Source of the DNA: Psychrobacter immobilis | GTDB taxonomy: Bacteria > Pseudomonadota > Gammaproteobacteria > Pseudomonadales > Moraxellaceae | Direction: 5' to 3' | Length of the DNA: 64,000 nt | NCBI RefSeq assembly: GCF_904846225.1 | Contig: NZ_CAJGZJ010000006.1 | Span: forward strand, 96,939 to 160,938 | Shown here: positions 36,194-47,001 of the stretch, in pieces | Layout of the letters: the number at the start of each line of letters is the position of its first letter | Position numbering within the stretch: position 1 is the stretch's first letter | Position numbers and translations under genes: made by a program | The notes under the pieces: generated by a model | The model's database searches: none | The model's input: the letters and a program-made list of their open reading frames with translations, nothing else | What the model was told of the DNA's origin: nothing

Positions 36194-37759
36194 ATGACCA
36201 GCAGCGCAATTATTCCCTATCCTATTGAGCCAATAGCAGCGTTGCCAATTGATGATAATTTGGCACAAGCAGTCTTGAATAGTATGGCTGAGTATGGCAC
36301 GCAGCTGCATGGTCGCAGGCTTTGGCTGGCATGTAGTGGTGGTCGTGATTCGTTGGCACTCGCGGCGCTGTGTGTGCAGCTTTATCGGCAAGGTAAGTTG
36401 CCATTTTTACCACAGCTTTTACATGTTGATCATGGATTACAGTCTGAGAGTGATGAGTGGGCGGCGCATATCAATCACTGGGCAAAGACGCAGCAGATAC
36501 CTTGTCATATTTTGCAAGCAAAAGTGATCGGCCATGACGAGCAGGCGGCACGACAAGCCCGCTATGACGTTATGCGTTCGTATATGAATCAAGAGGATGT
36601 TTTATTACTAGCGCATCATGCTGATGACCAAGCGGAGACGGTATTAATGCGGTTGATTCAAGGGGCGGGCGTCAATGGTCTATCGGGTATGCAGCCGTGG
36701 CGAGTACAAACGCAGGGCGCGCATCGAATAGTATTATGGCGACCTTGGCTCACGATACGCCGTACCAATATTAGTGCCTATGCCAAGCGTTTGAAGCTAC
36801 CTTATATCGACGATCCGACCAATGAGACGGGCGATAATGTTCGTAGCGGACTGCGACGTGACATCATGCCAGTATTGGCGACATATAATCCAAATGTCAT
36901 TGAGAATATGGCTCGTAGCGCGCAGCTACTGAGCGATGCAGAATCTACCGTTCGAGCGCAAGCCGTCCAAGATATGCAGCAGACAGCGATTGACTCATTA
37001 CAACTGCCACCCGCACAGCGGGTACTAAATATTGATCAATTAGAAAAGCTACCTTGTCACCGCCAACGCCAGCTCTTGCACCATTGGCTAGGCCAAGATG
37101 AGCCGTTACCGCCTGCCAAACAATTGATAGATGATGCACTAACGCTAAGCCAACGCCGTGATCATGACCATCAAACCGAGCTATTTTGGCAAGGTCGCAT
37201 GCAGTCATATACCATTCGCCGCTACCGTCAGCAGCTCTATCGTTTGAGTAATAAGTGGCTAGCAGGGCTGAAAATGCCGCTTATCGAACAAACAGAATTA
37301 GTACGCGATCCTAATTTTATGCAGGATGATTTACATAGTGCATGTATATCCATCACTTTGCGCACGAGCAAGGATTTTGTTTGGCAACTGCAAGTAGCGT
37401 CAAACGCGTTGGCGCAACTATTAAACCACTATAATGATGAGACGGCGTTTAAAACAGTGCTGAAAATAACACCATTAGATCGTCAGCAGCGTCTTCAAAC
37501 GACACTGGCTTCACGCCCGCAAGCAGGCAAAAAACTATATCAGAACTTAGGCATTCCATTGTGGTTACGCGAGAGTTTGGTTGTCATCAGTGTGGCGTTT
37601 ATAGATGAAGAGAACGCCAAAAACGAGCTAATAAAAGATATTCCTATCTTATTGTTATCACCTTTTGAGCGCTGGATATTAAACACTGATCCTGTAGCTA
37701 TTCATACGAATAAAACCTTACTCAACGACCTTATTGACAGTCATCTAAGCATCAAATAA
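36194..37759 (+). CDS. tilS: tRNA(Ile)-lysidine synthase
   Basis: TilS changes C34 of tRNA-Ile(CAU) to lysidine so that it reads AUA. The PP-loop WLACSGGRDSLALAAL lies at about residues 44-60, followed by LLHVDHGLQ and the HADDQAETVLMRLIQGAG block. PYIDDPTNE is in the tRNA contact region. The 521-aa length includes the substrate-binding and C-terminal domains (FERWILNTD). In many proteobacteria accA and tilS are neighbours, as here. Confidence 0.96.
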   Translation: MTSSAIIPYPIEPIAALPIDDNLAQAVLNSMAEYGTQLHGRRLWLACSGGRDSLALAALCVQLYRQGKLPFLPQLLHVDHGLQSESDEWAAHINHWAKTQQIPCHILQAKVIGHDEQAARQARYDVMRSYMNQEDVLLLAHHADDQAETVLMRLIQGAGVNGLSGMQPWRVQTQGAHRIVLWRPWLTIRRTNISAYAKRLKLPYIDDPTNETGDNVRSGLRRDIMPVLATYNPNVIENMARSAQLLSDAESTVRAQAVQDMQQTAIDSLQLPPAQRVLNIDQLEKLPCHRQRQLLHHWLGQDEPLPPAKQLIDDALTLSQRRDHDHQTELFWQGRMQSYTIRRYRQQLYRLSNKWLAGLKMPLIEQTELVRDPNFMQDDLHSACISITLRTSKDFVWQLQVASNALAQLLNHYNDETAFKTVLKITPLDRQQRLQTTLASRPQAGKKLYQNLGIPLWLRESLVVISVAFIDEENAKNELIKDIPILLLSPFERWILNTDPVAIHTNKTLLNDLIDSHLSIK

Positions 37760-37936
37760 TACACGCTAAAAATTGGCTTTATTCATTTTAGATCATTGGA
37801 TTTTTCGATATTTAATGACGCTAATGTCTGCTTGAATTTATCAAACGGTAGCAGTAGCAGTATGGTAAACTGAGTGTCATTTTATATCTCGTTATGTCAA
37901 TTTGAATGTTTTTGAGTTTTTTAGTAGGAGACAGTT

Positions 37937-38770
37937 ATGTCAGTATTAGATAATAAGAAAATCAGCTTTATCGGCGGCGGAAACATGGCGCAGGCTTTGA
38001 TTAGTGGGCTTATCGGCTGCGGCGTCAAGCCTGAGCTTATCACCGTATCAGCACCTAGCAAAGAGACACGCGAGCAGTATGATAAGCAGCAAATGAACAC
38101 GGTTGATGCAAGCGAAGATCCCAAAGCTGCCGTGATTGGCGCTGACGTCGTAGTATTGGCAGTCAAGCCGCAAGTAATGAGACAGGTCATTGGTGAGTTT
38201 GCGGATGCGCTAGATAATCAGTTGGTGATTTCGGTCGCGGCAGGTTTGTCGACCGAGGTTTTATCTGGCATGTTAAATGGTTATCGCAATATTGTGCGCG
38301 CGATGCCCAATACGCCTTCGATGATTCAGATGGGTGCCACGGGTCTTTATGGCACTGAGAATATTTCTGCCGAACAAAAGCAATTAGCAACGGCGGTAAT
38401 GGAAGCATCAGGGCTGGTCATGTGGGTCGAAAACGAAGAACACATGCACGCGGTCACAGCCGTTTCAGGTTCAGCGCCCGCTTATATGTTTTACTTTATT
38501 GAGTCGATGGTCGATAGAGCGGTTGCATTAGGTTTGGATCAAGAACAAGCGTTAGCGCTGGCATTGCAAACGATGATGGGTGCGGCAAAAATGGCCATGA
38601 ATAGTGATGATTTGCCTGCTGAACTGCGCCGTAAAGTAACCTCACCGAATGGCACAACTCAAGCAGCGATTGAGTCAATGCAGCACAATGAAATCGGTCG
38701 CCAAATAGGTGAGGCCATGCAGGCTTGTTATGATCGCAGCCAAGCACTTAGCGAAGAGCTCAGTAAATAG
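37937..38770 (+). CDS. proC: Pyrroline-5-carboxylate reductase
   Basis: ProC makes proline from pyrroline-5-carboxylate with NAD(P)H. The 277-aa protein has the dinucleotide motif ISFIGGGNMAQALISGL, VLAVKPQVM, the NIVRAMPNTPSMIQMGATGL block and the signature around AVSGSAPAYMFYFIESM, GAAKMAMNSD and KVTSPNGTTQAAIE. It precedes yggT, a common pair in this group. Confidence 0.97.
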   Translation: MSVLDNKKISFIGGGNMAQALISGLIGCGVKPELITVSAPSKETREQYDKQQMNTVDASEDPKAAVIGADVVVLAVKPQVMRQVIGEFADALDNQLVISVAAGLSTEVLSGMLNGYRNIVRAMPNTPSMIQMGATGLYGTENISAEQKQLATAVMEASGLVMWVENEEHMHAVTAVSGSAPAYMFYFIESMVDRAVALGLDQEQALALALQTMMGAAKMAMNSDDLPAELRRKVTSPNGTTQAAIESMQHNEIGRQIGEAMQACYDRSQALSEELSK

Positions 38771-38785
38771 TTATCTATCCCTATA

Positions 38786-38821
38786 AAGTGCCTCATTTTC
38801 CAAAGGTTAATGAGGCACTTG
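38786..38821. terminator. Hairpin after proC
   Basis: A perfect 12-bp stem (AAGTGCCTCATT with its complement) follows the stop by 16 bases. It has no T run, so it may be a 3'-end stabiliser or a weak terminator before yggT. Confidence 0.5.
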
Positions 38822-38890
38822 AGTCATTATATTAATCATGACATTTGTCATCCTAAAACCTGTTAATAATGTCATATTGAGTAGCACTTT

Positions 38891-39460
38891 ATGAGCAACA
38901 TGTTATTTCAAATCTTTGATTTGGTCACCACTTTCGCTATGATGTTGGTGTTCATTCGTTTTATGCTACAGTTTGCAGGAATGGACGCGAGTGACCCTAT
39001 GGTTGCGCCTGCTTATAAAGCAACCCATATTGTCGATGTCTTTGGGCGTATTTTTCCAACCGTCGGTCAAGGTCGTATCAGTATTGCCGCTATCGTGCTG
39101 ATGTTTTTGATTCGCTTGATTGATATCTCTGGTAAAGCGGCATTGATGCATAAAGGAATTTCGCCGGTACCGTTATTTTTTACGGGTACAACCAGCTTAA
39201 TCTTGGACTTTTTGCGCCTGTGTCGCTATCTAGTCATTGGTTCCATCATTGTCAGTTGGATTGTGGTGTTCACCCAATCTCAGCATCCGATTATCGGTAT
39301 CATTATTAATCTAGCGGAGCCTATCTTGGCACCGTTTCGCCGTATCACACCAAACCTAGGCATGCTTGATTTATCGCCAATGGTCGCTTTTCTTGCTTTT
39401 TACTTGCTTGAGATATTCATTGGTGGTTTGACATCTAGCCTTATGCCAATGTTGGGCTAA
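38891..39460 (+). CDS. YggT-family membrane protein
   Basis: The 189-aa protein has two YggT repeats, each with paired membrane segments. The second has the typical LAEPILAPFRRITPNLGMLDLSPMVAF; the first is similar but weaker (MDASDPMVAPAYKATHIVDVFGRIFP). The family helps osmotic tolerance in some bacteria and septum organisation in others; the mechanism is not known. It lies downstream of proC on the same strand. Confidence 0.93.
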   Translation: MSNMLFQIFDLVTTFAMMLVFIRFMLQFAGMDASDPMVAPAYKATHIVDVFGRIFPTVGQGRISIAAIVLMFLIRLIDISGKAALMHKGISPVPLFFTGTTSLILDFLRLCRYLVIGSIIVSWIVVFTQSQHPIIGIIINLAEPILAPFRRITPNLGMLDLSPMVAFLAFYLLEIFIGGLTSSLMPMLG

Positions 39461-39510
39461 GCGGTATTTCTCCAAAATTAAGAAAATAATGGCATCGTAA
39501 TATTCAAATA

Positions 39511-39546
39511 AAAAGGCGCTCTATATCTTATAGAGCGCCTTTTTGC
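39511..39546 (+). terminator. Terminator of yggT
   Basis: AAAAAGGCGCTCTATA and TATAGAGCGCCTTTTT form a strong stem with T runs on both strands. Confidence 0.9.
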
Positions 39547-39579
39547 CGGATGCTGTTGATCCTATTATTGTTTTATAAA

Positions 39580-39725
39580 TATAGTCAAAATATCCTGAAA
39601 ACGCTATGGCACTACTGATACCAATTTTTTGTAGCTGCTATCTGCGCAGGCACAGCAAGCAAGAAAAATTTGTCTCAGTCACGCAGGATAGTGTCGTGTA
39701 TCCATTTTATTCAGTATCGACTATA
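39580..39725. repeat. 147-bp dispersed repeat, copy 5
   Basis: It runs from TATAGTCAAA to ATCGACTATA, with centre GGCACAGCAAGCAAGAAAAATTTG and the right part shared with the copy at 30884. It ends four bases before the stop codon of thiD on the minus strand. Confidence 0.82.
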
Positions 39726-39729
39726 TCTG

Positions 39730-40563
<834 letters not shown>

Positions 40564-40634
40564 CTATAGCTATCTACTGACCGAAAAGCCATAGCTGTCC
40601 AAACAGTGCGTTTAAATGATCAAACCATCAATAC

Positions 40635-40690
40635 ATAGTCGATTCACCATAAAATAGATACAGCGCTGATAGGGTAAATGCTGTTTTTAC
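40635..40690. repeat. 147-bp dispersed repeat, left half only (partial copy 6)
   Basis: TAGTCGATTCACCATAAAA, then AGATACAGCGCTGATAGGGTAAATGCTG in pieces, matches only the left half of the family. The CAGCAAGC centre and right half are gone. Confidence 0.6.
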
Positions 40691-40878
40691 TGATACTTTG
40701 ATGCTTTAAAAGGATATGAAAGCAGATAAATGAATAATTATGCTAAAACCTTCATTAAATCTATAGACAACGCTTGCAATTCGTTTTGGCTTTGCTATAA
40801 TACTCACCCACGGCATAAGGCGTATCATTAGCATTGATACCTTGCTTATAGAGTTTTTATAAGTGTTTTATATCGTTT

Positions 40879-40968
40879 GGTGAAGTGGGTGAGTGGCTGA
40901 AACCAGTTCCCTGCTAAGGAACCATACGTTTGCGCGTATCGAGGGTTCGAATCCCTCCTTCACCTCCA
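40879..40968 (+). tRNA. tRNA-Ser (anticodon GCT)
   Basis: The acceptor arms GGTGAAG and CTTCACC pair. The anticodon loop CTGCTAA gives GCT, decoding AGC/AGU. The long variable arm (TACGTTTGCGCGTA) is typical of serine tRNA, the T loop is GGGTTCGAATCCC, and CCA is encoded. Confidence 0.97.
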
Positions 40969-41151
40969 TTTATTCAGTTGTTATTAGAGTAGTAACGCAT
41001 TATATTGGCGTTAAATATTTTTTAGTCATTAAATCAGAAACTAATTTGGTTTTAATGAAAAAATATATTGACACAAGCGATATTATCTATATAATGACCA
41101 ACCTAATTTACTGCAATTGTTTAACAAGGCAGTAAATGATGTGCAAAGTAC

Positions 41152-41228
41152 GCGCTTGTAGCTCAGTTGGATAGAGCACTTGGCTACGAACTAAGGGGTC
41201 GGGAGTTCGAATCTCTCCAAGCGCACCA
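41152..41228 (+). tRNA. tRNA-Arg (anticodon ACG)
   Basis: GCGCTTG and CAAGCGC acceptor arms pair, the D arm is AGCTCAGTTGGATAGAGC, the anticodon loop CTACGAA gives ACG (A34 probably edited to inosine), and the T arm is GGAGTTCGAATCTCTCC with encoded CCA. It lies 183 bases after tRNA-Ser. Confidence 0.97.
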
Positions 41229-41273
41229 TTTGCATCATCACTTCTTTAATACAATTTAAAGAAAACATTAAAT

Positions 41274-41311
41274 AAATCGCCTGTCTTATGACAATTTGGC
41301 GGTTTTTTTAT
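41274..41311 (+). terminator. Terminator after the tRNA genes
   Basis: AAATCGCC and GGCGGTTT arms precede a run of seven T. Confidence 0.8.
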
Positions 41312-41501
41312 GTCTGCAATTTTCTTAATTACCCTAGTTTTCTCATGACTGTATTTTTCTTATTGCCATGGTTTTTTCGTGATTATAGTTTGCCTGTGAC
41401 TTTATTATGTGGCTAAATGGCATTATTAGGATAATGTACGATAAGACCATGAATTACGGTACAATAGAGCCATTATTCACTGCTTGCTATGAGCTGGTAT
41501 C

Positions 41502-42164
41502 ATGTCAAAGAGTTTATCTAAACGCCCATCAAAATCTGCCATTAAGCCAAAGCCTCAATGTAACCCCGCTATGCAGCAAATTCCCGATGAAGAACCAACG
41601 ATTGCTCAGCCAACGACTCGTGTCGTGGCTATTCTCTATGATGGCATGTTGATTTTGGCATTACTATTTTTGGTGGGAACAACGCTAACGGTTATTGGTA
41701 CATTGATGACTATGGAGACGGGCACGCAATCCTCGCAAGCACAGTCGCTACCAACGTGGTATCAAAACGTGATCATGACGCCAGCTTTTATACTAACGCT
41801 GGTGGGCTTTTATGGGATATTTTGGCGACGAGGCGGGCAAACACTAGGTATGCAAACATGGCGACTAAAAACGGTCAATAACTCAGGTCATCTACTGACA
41901 TGGGGACAGTCTTTTAAACGTATTTTGGCTGCTTGTTTGATGCCGTTACTTTTTGGCATTATCGGTAGCCTAATTGGCGAGTCACGTGCGTTATTATTAA
42001 CCAGTGCGATTTTAGGACTGATCTTCAATTACGTGTTCTGCTTATTTAATCCTCGCGGCTTAGCGGTGCAAGACATGATATCCAACACCATTACCCTAAA
42101 AATGCCAAAAGTCGCACAAGAAGGGTTATGGCGTGGCTTTAGAAATCGCAGAAAAAATAAATAA
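41502..42164 (+). CDS. RDD-family membrane protein
   Basis: The 220-aa protein has a polar N-terminus (about 45 residues), then the RDD pattern TTRVVAILYDGMLILALLFLVG. The RDD Arg remains, but the Asp pair reads YDG. GGQTLGMQTWRLKTV follows and several membrane helices come after it. RDD proteins are poorly understood membrane proteins; some act in ion transport. It is a single gene, and a MITE begins ten bases after its stop. Confidence 0.9.
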   Translation: MSKSLSKRPSKSAIKPKPQCNPAMQQIPDEEPTIAQPTTRVVAILYDGMLILALLFLVGTTLTVIGTLMTMETGTQSSQAQSLPTWYQNVIMTPAFILTLVGFYGIFWRRGGQTLGMQTWRLKTVNNSGHLLTWGQSFKRILAACLMPLLFGIIGSLIGESRALLLTSAILGLIFNYVFCLFNPRGLAVQDMISNTITLKMPKVAQEGLWRGFRNRRKNK

Positions 42165-42173
42165 TACGATCTA

Positions 42174-42342
42174 GGGCGTGTCATCATTTAGATTGTGAGG
42201 CTTAAAATGAGATAAATGGCAGTCAAACAAGGAAAATAACTGGTTAATATCGAGATATTAACCAGTTATTTGACGATGTTTGGCAAAATTTAGCCATTTT
42301 AAGACCACTAAATGATTAAGTGTGCTAATTGATGACATGCCC
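42174..42342. repeat. 169-bp MITE, copy 2
   Basis: The best formed copy: ends GGGCGTGTCATCATTTA and, inverted, GGGCATGTCATCAATTA, flanked by TA inside CTAG on both sides. The centre is an internal palindrome (AACTGGTTAATAT against ATATTAACCAGTT). It has no gene inside. Confidence 0.9.
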
Positions 42343-42409
42343 TAGAGGCAAAGCGTTTAAGCTTCTCATATTTAAATAGCGGTAAAGCCAACAGTATAGC
42401 GATTAAAAA

Positions 42410-43402
42410 CTACATATTGGCGGTTTGAATGAGCCATCCTGTATAACCGATAAAAAACAGCACCAGTGTAGCACCTGAGGTGCGACCAAATTGACGTTTC
42501 GTTATAAAGGCAAAGACGCACAGTGCGATGAGCAGTAAAGTGATTGCGCCCATTGTTAACACGTCACGAGACAAAATAACCGGATTGACAGTAATCGGTG
42601 TGATTAGTGCGGCAAGACCGACAACGCCCAACGTATTAAAGATATTAGAGCCAATGATATTGCCCAATGCCATGTCATGTTCGCCTTTGCGTGCCGCTGA
42701 CAAACTCGATACCAGCTCAGGCAATGAGGTACCAACAGCGACAATCGTTAGCCCAATGATTAGCTCGCTGAATCCCCAAAATGTGGCCAGCTCCACAGCG
42801 CCCCAAACGATTGCACGCGAGCTTATGACCAGCATCAGCATACCAATAAATAGGCTACCAACACCTCGCACAACGCTTTGTTCTACGTAATTTGGGTCGA
42901 TACTATTACTATTATTATCTGCGACCACATCATCTTCATGCTCATGATAGCCTTCACGCAAGCTGAGGATGATCTGCATTCCTAATACCACGACCAATAA
43001 TACTAATAGAACGAGGCCATCGGTTAAGCTTAATAGCCCATCACGCAGTTGCCATGCGGCGATAGCGGTAATCAGTAATAAGATAGGCAAGTCGCGCTTT
43101 ACGATACCCTTACGGATGATAATAGGACTGATTAATACCGTCGCACCCAGCACTAATGCGATATTGATAATATTAGAACCATAGGCATTGCCCAATGCCA
43201 ATTCAGGGCTACCCTCTAATGCTGCTAATACTGACACCACCATCTCGGGCGCGGATGTTCCTATTCCTAATATTAAAACACCGATTAAAAAGCTTGGAAC
43301 CCTGAATCTCTTTGCCAGTGCCGTCGCTCCATCAATGAAAACATCCGCACTCCAAACCAAAATTGCTAGACCAATCAAAATTGCAATGACTGCCAACCAC
43401 AT
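42410..43402 (-). CDS. CaCA-family Na+/Ca2+ (cation/proton) exchanger
   Basis: The 330-aa inner-membrane protein has two inverted halves of five segments. Each carries the alpha repeat: GIGTSAPEMVVSVLAALEGSPELALGNAYGSNIINIALVLG and AVGTSLPELVSSLSAARKGEHDMALGNIIGSNIFNTLGVVG (the GTS-PE and GN-GSN-N cores). A charged loop with EHEDD lies in the middle. It resembles YrbG/CaxA-type exchangers; the ion cannot be fixed. It is a single gene, and no kdsD or lpt genes follow. Confidence 0.93.
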   Translation of the reverse strand: MWLAVIAILIGLAILVWSADVFIDGATALAKRFRVPSFLIGVLILGIGTSAPEMVVSVLAALEGSPELALGNAYGSNIINIALVLGATVLISPIIIRKGIVKRDLPILLLITAIAAWQLRDGLLSLTDGLVLLVLLVVVLGMQIILSLREGYHEHEDDVVADNNSNSIDPNYVEQSVVRGVGSLFIGMLMLVISSRAIVWGAVELATFWGFSELIIGLTIVAVGTSLPELVSSLSAARKGEHDMALGNIIGSNIFNTLGVVGLAALITPITVNPVILSRDVLTMGAITLLLIALCVFAFITKRQFGRTSGATLVLFFIGYTGWLIQTANM

Positions 43403-43476
43403 GTAGATAACTCCTTCGTTAGGGATAAAAAATAGCTATTGGGTTTTGAATAATCTTACATCATATAAAAATGGCA

Positions 43477-43511
43477 TAAAAAAAAGCTGAATCACAATCT
43501 GGATTCAGCTT
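43477..43511 (-). terminator. Terminator of panD (minus strand)
   Basis: AGCTGAATC and GATTCAGCT arms with an A run on the plus strand give a T run on the minus strand, about 100 bases past the panD stop. Confidence 0.82.
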
Positions 43512-43612
43512 CGATATAAGTACAAGTATTTTAATAGGATTTTGACAACAACAGCAATGGTACGATGACGTATTTACTCATACTTTATGTAACAAGCTTT
43601 TAGGTGATTTAC

Positions 43613-43993
43613 TTAAGCCACTTGCACAGGAATAATATTTGCGGTGTCTTTTACGGTATTGTCTTCGTTGCAATAGACCAATTTTGGCTGATACGTCGCC
43701 GCTTCTACTTCATCAAAATGGGCATAAGCACAAATGATAACGATGTCACCCAAATCTGCCATATGGGCCGCAGCACCATTCAACGAGATAATACCAGAAC
43801 CTGCTTCAGCACGAATAACGTAGGTGCGAAAGCGTTTGCCGTTGGTTACATTATAAATATCGATAGACTCATTTTCTCGCAACCCAGCAAGATCCAAGAG
43901 ATCACCATCGATACCGCACGAACCTTCATAGTGCAGTTCAGCATGGGTGACGCGGGCACGGTGTAATTTGCATTTAAGCATATTAAGTAGCAT
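43613..43993 (-). CDS. panD: Aspartate 1-decarboxylase precursor
   Basis: PanD makes beta-alanine for pantothenate and CoA. The 126-aa proenzyme cleaves itself between Gly24 and Ser25 in YEGSCGID to form the pyruvoyl group. Other family blocks are [32 protein letters not shown] and [11 protein letters not shown]. Length and motifs are normal. No panB or panC lies nearby. It is followed by its own terminator. Confidence 0.97.
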   Translation of the reverse strand: MLLNMLKCKLHRARVTHAELHYEGSCGIDGDLLDLAGLRENESIDIYNVTNGKRFRTYVIRAEAGSGIISLNGAAAHMADLGDIVIICAYAHFDEVEAATYQPKLVYCNEDNTVKDTANIIPVQVA

Positions 43994-44093
43994 CGGTTGC
44001 TTCCTTAGCGTAACTGAGATTAAGTAACTAAATCAAAAAATAAATGGGGATTAATTTGCTAAAATAAAAGACGGCTGACATTTAAGTAGTGTC

Positions 44094-44675
44094 TTATTCA
44101 GGGAGTTTAAAGCTATTAATTTGCGAACGTGCTTTTTCAACATCACCTGCTAATAATAAGGGTAACGCCTCAAAAGCCGCCGTTAAAGCGCCATCAATGG
44201 CAATCTGTTCATCAGGAGACGCTTTTGAGAGAACATGTCCACTCACTTTAGACTTGTGGCCAGGATGTCCGATACCAACACGTAGACGATGAAAATCATT
44301 GCCAATATGTGGCGTAATATCACGTAGCCCATTATGACCACCATGTCCGCCATCAGTTTTGAGCTTGATACTACCAGCTGGAATATCAAGCTCATCATGA
44401 GCAATTAACAGCTCATTATTATCTATGCCGTAAAAATCAACCATCGGCACGACTGACTGACCAGATTTATTCATAAAAGTTAATGGCATCAATAAACGCA
44501 CATCAGATCCGTGAATTTGTCCGCGCCCTGTCACTCCATGAAATTTTTTATCAGGGGAGAGGGTAATATTGAATTGCTGAGCCAAATGATGGACAAACCA
44601 AAATCCGGCATTATGACGCGTAAACATATACTGCTGACCAGGATTACCGAGACCGACAATAAGCTTTATGGCCAT
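44094..44675 (-). CDS. pth: Peptidyl-tRNA hydrolase
   Basis: Pth frees tRNA from dropped-off peptidyl-tRNA. The 193-aa enzyme has IVGLGNPGQQYMFTRHNAGF with Asn11 and the catalytic His21, LLMPLTFMNKSGQSV, and LIAHDELDIPAGSIKLKTDGGHGGHNGLRDI. It is the usual downstream partner of rplY and prs in this group. ychF, its neighbour in other genomes, is not present. Confidence 0.97.
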   Translation of the reverse strand: MAIKLIVGLGNPGQQYMFTRHNAGFWFVHHLAQQFNITLSPDKKFHGVTGRGQIHGSDVRLLMPLTFMNKSGQSVVPMVDFYGIDNNELLIAHDELDIPAGSIKLKTDGGHGGHNGLRDITPHIGNDFHRLRVGIGHPGHKSKVSGHVLSKASPDEQIAIDGALTAAFEALPLLLAGDVEKARSQINSFKLPE

Positions 44676-44754
44676 AAAAATACCCTACTTGGATTGAGTA
44701 AATAAATAATAAGCTTTGAAAATAGTATCGACATTATTTTCAAAACTTACTGAC

Positions 44755-44793
44755 AAAAACAGCAGGAGATCTGAATCACCTGCTGTTTTTTTT
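44755..44793. terminator. Bidirectional terminator between rplY and pth
   Basis: AAAACAGCAGG and CCTGCTGTTTT arms with T runs both ways, 65 bases after the rplY stop on the minus strand. Confidence 0.85.
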
Positions 44794-44857
44794 GACTGAA
44801 TAAATCATCCACTATATGTACTGTATTAACGATAAACAGTCATATAGAGAGTGACAA

Positions 44858-45547
44858 TTACTCGTCGTCTTTCTTCTCTTCAGTTTCGCCTTCAGCATCT
44901 TGCTCAGTGGCTGGTACGTCATCAGCATCAACGTCGTCAGCAACTTCATCAACTTCTTCAACCGTTGGTGGCTGCATGTTAACGATGGTGCGGTCATGGC
45001 CGTCTTCTAGCTCAAGCTCATGAATCACAACGCCTTCAGGAAGTTTGATGTCTGATAAGCGGAACAAGTCACCGATTTCCATACCAGATACATCTATTTC
45101 TAGATACTCAGGTAACTGTGATGGTAAGCAGATAATTTCGATATCAGATACTAGCGTAGATAATACACCAGCAGCAGCAGTACCAGGCGCATCTTCACGA
45201 CCAGTAAAATGCACAGGAACATTCATGTGGATTTTTTGACCTTTCACAATGCGCTGAAAGTCAGCATGCATTGGGAAGCCTTTCGCTGGATGGCGTTGCA
45301 AGTCTTTGATTACAGCTTGATGCTCAGTACCGTCAACGTTGATAGTCAAAATGTGCGAGAAAAATGCTTCGAATTCAAGTGCTTTTACTAGCTCGTTGAT
45401 TTTGATAGAGATAGAAGTTGGCTCTTCGTTACCACCATAAATGATAGCAGGAACTAGATTCTGCTTACGTAGGCGGCGGCTCGCACCTTTACCTTGTTGT
45501 TCAGCAGAGCGATCAACGGCGTTTAGTTCAAAATGATTAATGCTCAT
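44858..45547 (-). CDS. rplY: 50S ribosomal protein L25 (long Ctc form)
   Basis: The protein binds 5S rRNA. It has the L25 N-terminal domain (FELNAVDRSAEQQGKGASRRLRKQNLVPAIIYGG and VIKDLQRHPAKGFPMHADFQRI, in family blocks) and the TL5/Ctc C-terminal beta domain. An acidic Glu/Asp-rich tail follows. The ATG at 45547 gives 229 aa and starts like other L25 proteins; the frame continues upstream to 45610 but that part is untypical. It lies between prs and pth, as in Pseudomonas. Confidence 0.95.
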   Translation of the reverse strand: MSINHFELNAVDRSAEQQGKGASRRLRKQNLVPAIIYGGNEEPTSISIKINELVKALEFEAFFSHILTINVDGTEHQAVIKDLQRHPAKGFPMHADFQRIVKGQKIHMNVPVHFTGREDAPGTAAAGVLSTLVSDIEIICLPSQLPEYLEIDVSGMEIGDLFRLSDIKLPEGVVIHELELEDGHDRTIVNMQPPTVEEVDEVADDVDADDVPATEQDAEGETEEKKDDE

Positions 45548-45850
45548 GGATATAATCCTATAAAAAGAATGATGAAGTGTCTGGTCATAAAAAAGTGGAT
45601 TTGCGACCAATCCACTATTACGTGATGATAACTAAATTTATCATTGCTAATAAAGCGCACAATGTTAAATTTAGCCATTTGCTTATGATAACGATTTTTT
45701 TGCCAATTATGGCCAAGTTCGTCGTCACTTTTAAGCATGATCAGCACTTTTGATAATGCCAACCCCATTAAATTAATAAAACGGGCAGCACAGGCGCGCA
45801 TTATACGTGTTTTTATAACAATAATAAAGACCTACGAAAAAGGCCTACGC

Positions 45851-45892
45851 AAAAAACAGCGCCAAGTAATAATACTTGACGCTGCTTTTTGA
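45851..45892 (-). terminator. Terminator of prs
   Basis: CAGCGCCAAGTA and TACTTGACGCTG arms are followed on the minus strand by a T run. It lies about 55 bases after the prs stop. Confidence 0.85.
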
Positions 45893-45943
45893 TAATTCTA
45901 TGTCATAACAAATAACGCTATCAGAAAATATAGCGATGATTGC

Positions 45944-46891
45944 TTAAACGTCAAACATTGCGCTAATAGATTCTTCATTATTGATACGGCGTAAGCTTTC
46001 AGCCAACATCGGTGCAATACTAACTTGGCGAATTTTGCTACAGGCTTTCGCTTCTGCTGATAATGGAATCGTGTCAGTAACAACCACTTCGTCTAGCGCA
46101 GATTCACTGATATTTTTCAGTGCATTACCCGATAAGACAGGGTGGGTGATATAAGCCAATACGCGACGTGCACCGTTTGCTTTAAGTGCTTCAGCGGCTT
46201 TACATAACGTACCTGCGGTATCGACCATGTCATCAACGATCACACAATCACGGTCACGAACGTCACCGATGATGTGCATCACTTGTGACTCATTGGCACG
46301 GGCGCGGCGTTTATCAATGATAGCCATATCAGTATCACCTAACTGCTTGGCCATTGCACGTGCGCGAACCACGCCGCCAACGTCAGGTGAGACAACCATG
46401 ATGTTGTCATAATCTTGTTTTTGTAAGTCGTTCAATAGCACAGGCGTGCCATAGATATTATCGACAGGAATATCGAAAAAACCCTGAATCTGATCTGAAT
46501 GCAAATCAACAGTCATGACGCGATCGATACTGACGATGTTCAGCATATCAGCGACCACTTTGGCCGAGATAGGAACGCGAGCTGAGCGTGGACGGCGATC
46601 TTGACGGGCATAACCAAAGTAAGGCATGACGGCTGTGATACGACCAGCACTAGAGCGACGCAATGCGTCAGCCATCATCATGATTTCCATCAAGTTGTCA
46701 TTGGTTGGTGCACAAGTAGGCTGCATGATAAACACGTCTTTACCACGAACGTGTTCTTTGATTTCCACGGCAATTTCGCCATCAGAAAAACGCGTGATGT
46801 CAGCTTTACCAAGAGGTATATGAAGATGATCGGCTACGGTTTTTGCTAATTCAGGGTGGGCATTACCCGTAAAAATCGCCAAATAAGGCAT
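45944..46891 (-). CDS. prs: Ribose-phosphate pyrophosphokinase
   Basis: Prs makes PRPP from ribose 5-phosphate and ATP. The 315-aa protein has [16 protein letters not shown], the [23 protein letters not shown] block, [12 protein letters not shown] and the PRPP-binding [16 protein letters not shown]. Length is normal. It comes directly after the tRNA-Gln pair downstream of ispE, an order kept in Pseudomonadales. Confidence 0.98.
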   Translation of the reverse strand: MPYLAIFTGNAHPELAKTVADHLHIPLGKADITRFSDGEIAVEIKEHVRGKDVFIMQPTCAPTNDNLMEIMMMADALRRSSAGRITAVMPYFGYARQDRRPRSARVPISAKVVADMLNIVSIDRVMTVDLHSDQIQGFFDIPVDNIYGTPVLLNDLQKQDYDNIMVVSPDVGGVVRARAMAKQLGDTDMAIIDKRRARANESQVMHIIGDVRDRDCVIVDDMVDTAGTLCKAAEALKANGARRVLAYITHPVLSGNALKNISESALDEVVVTDTIPLSAEAKACSKIRQVSIAPMLAESLRRINNEESISAMFDV

Positions 46892-47001
46892 GACAGAAGT
46901 CCTATTGATTGACTCAAGCAGCGACCGCTAAGCAGTGTCAAACTGCTCAAATTCAGAAAAGAGTGGTGAAAAGTATGGATGACTACTATTACAGTAAAAA
47001 A

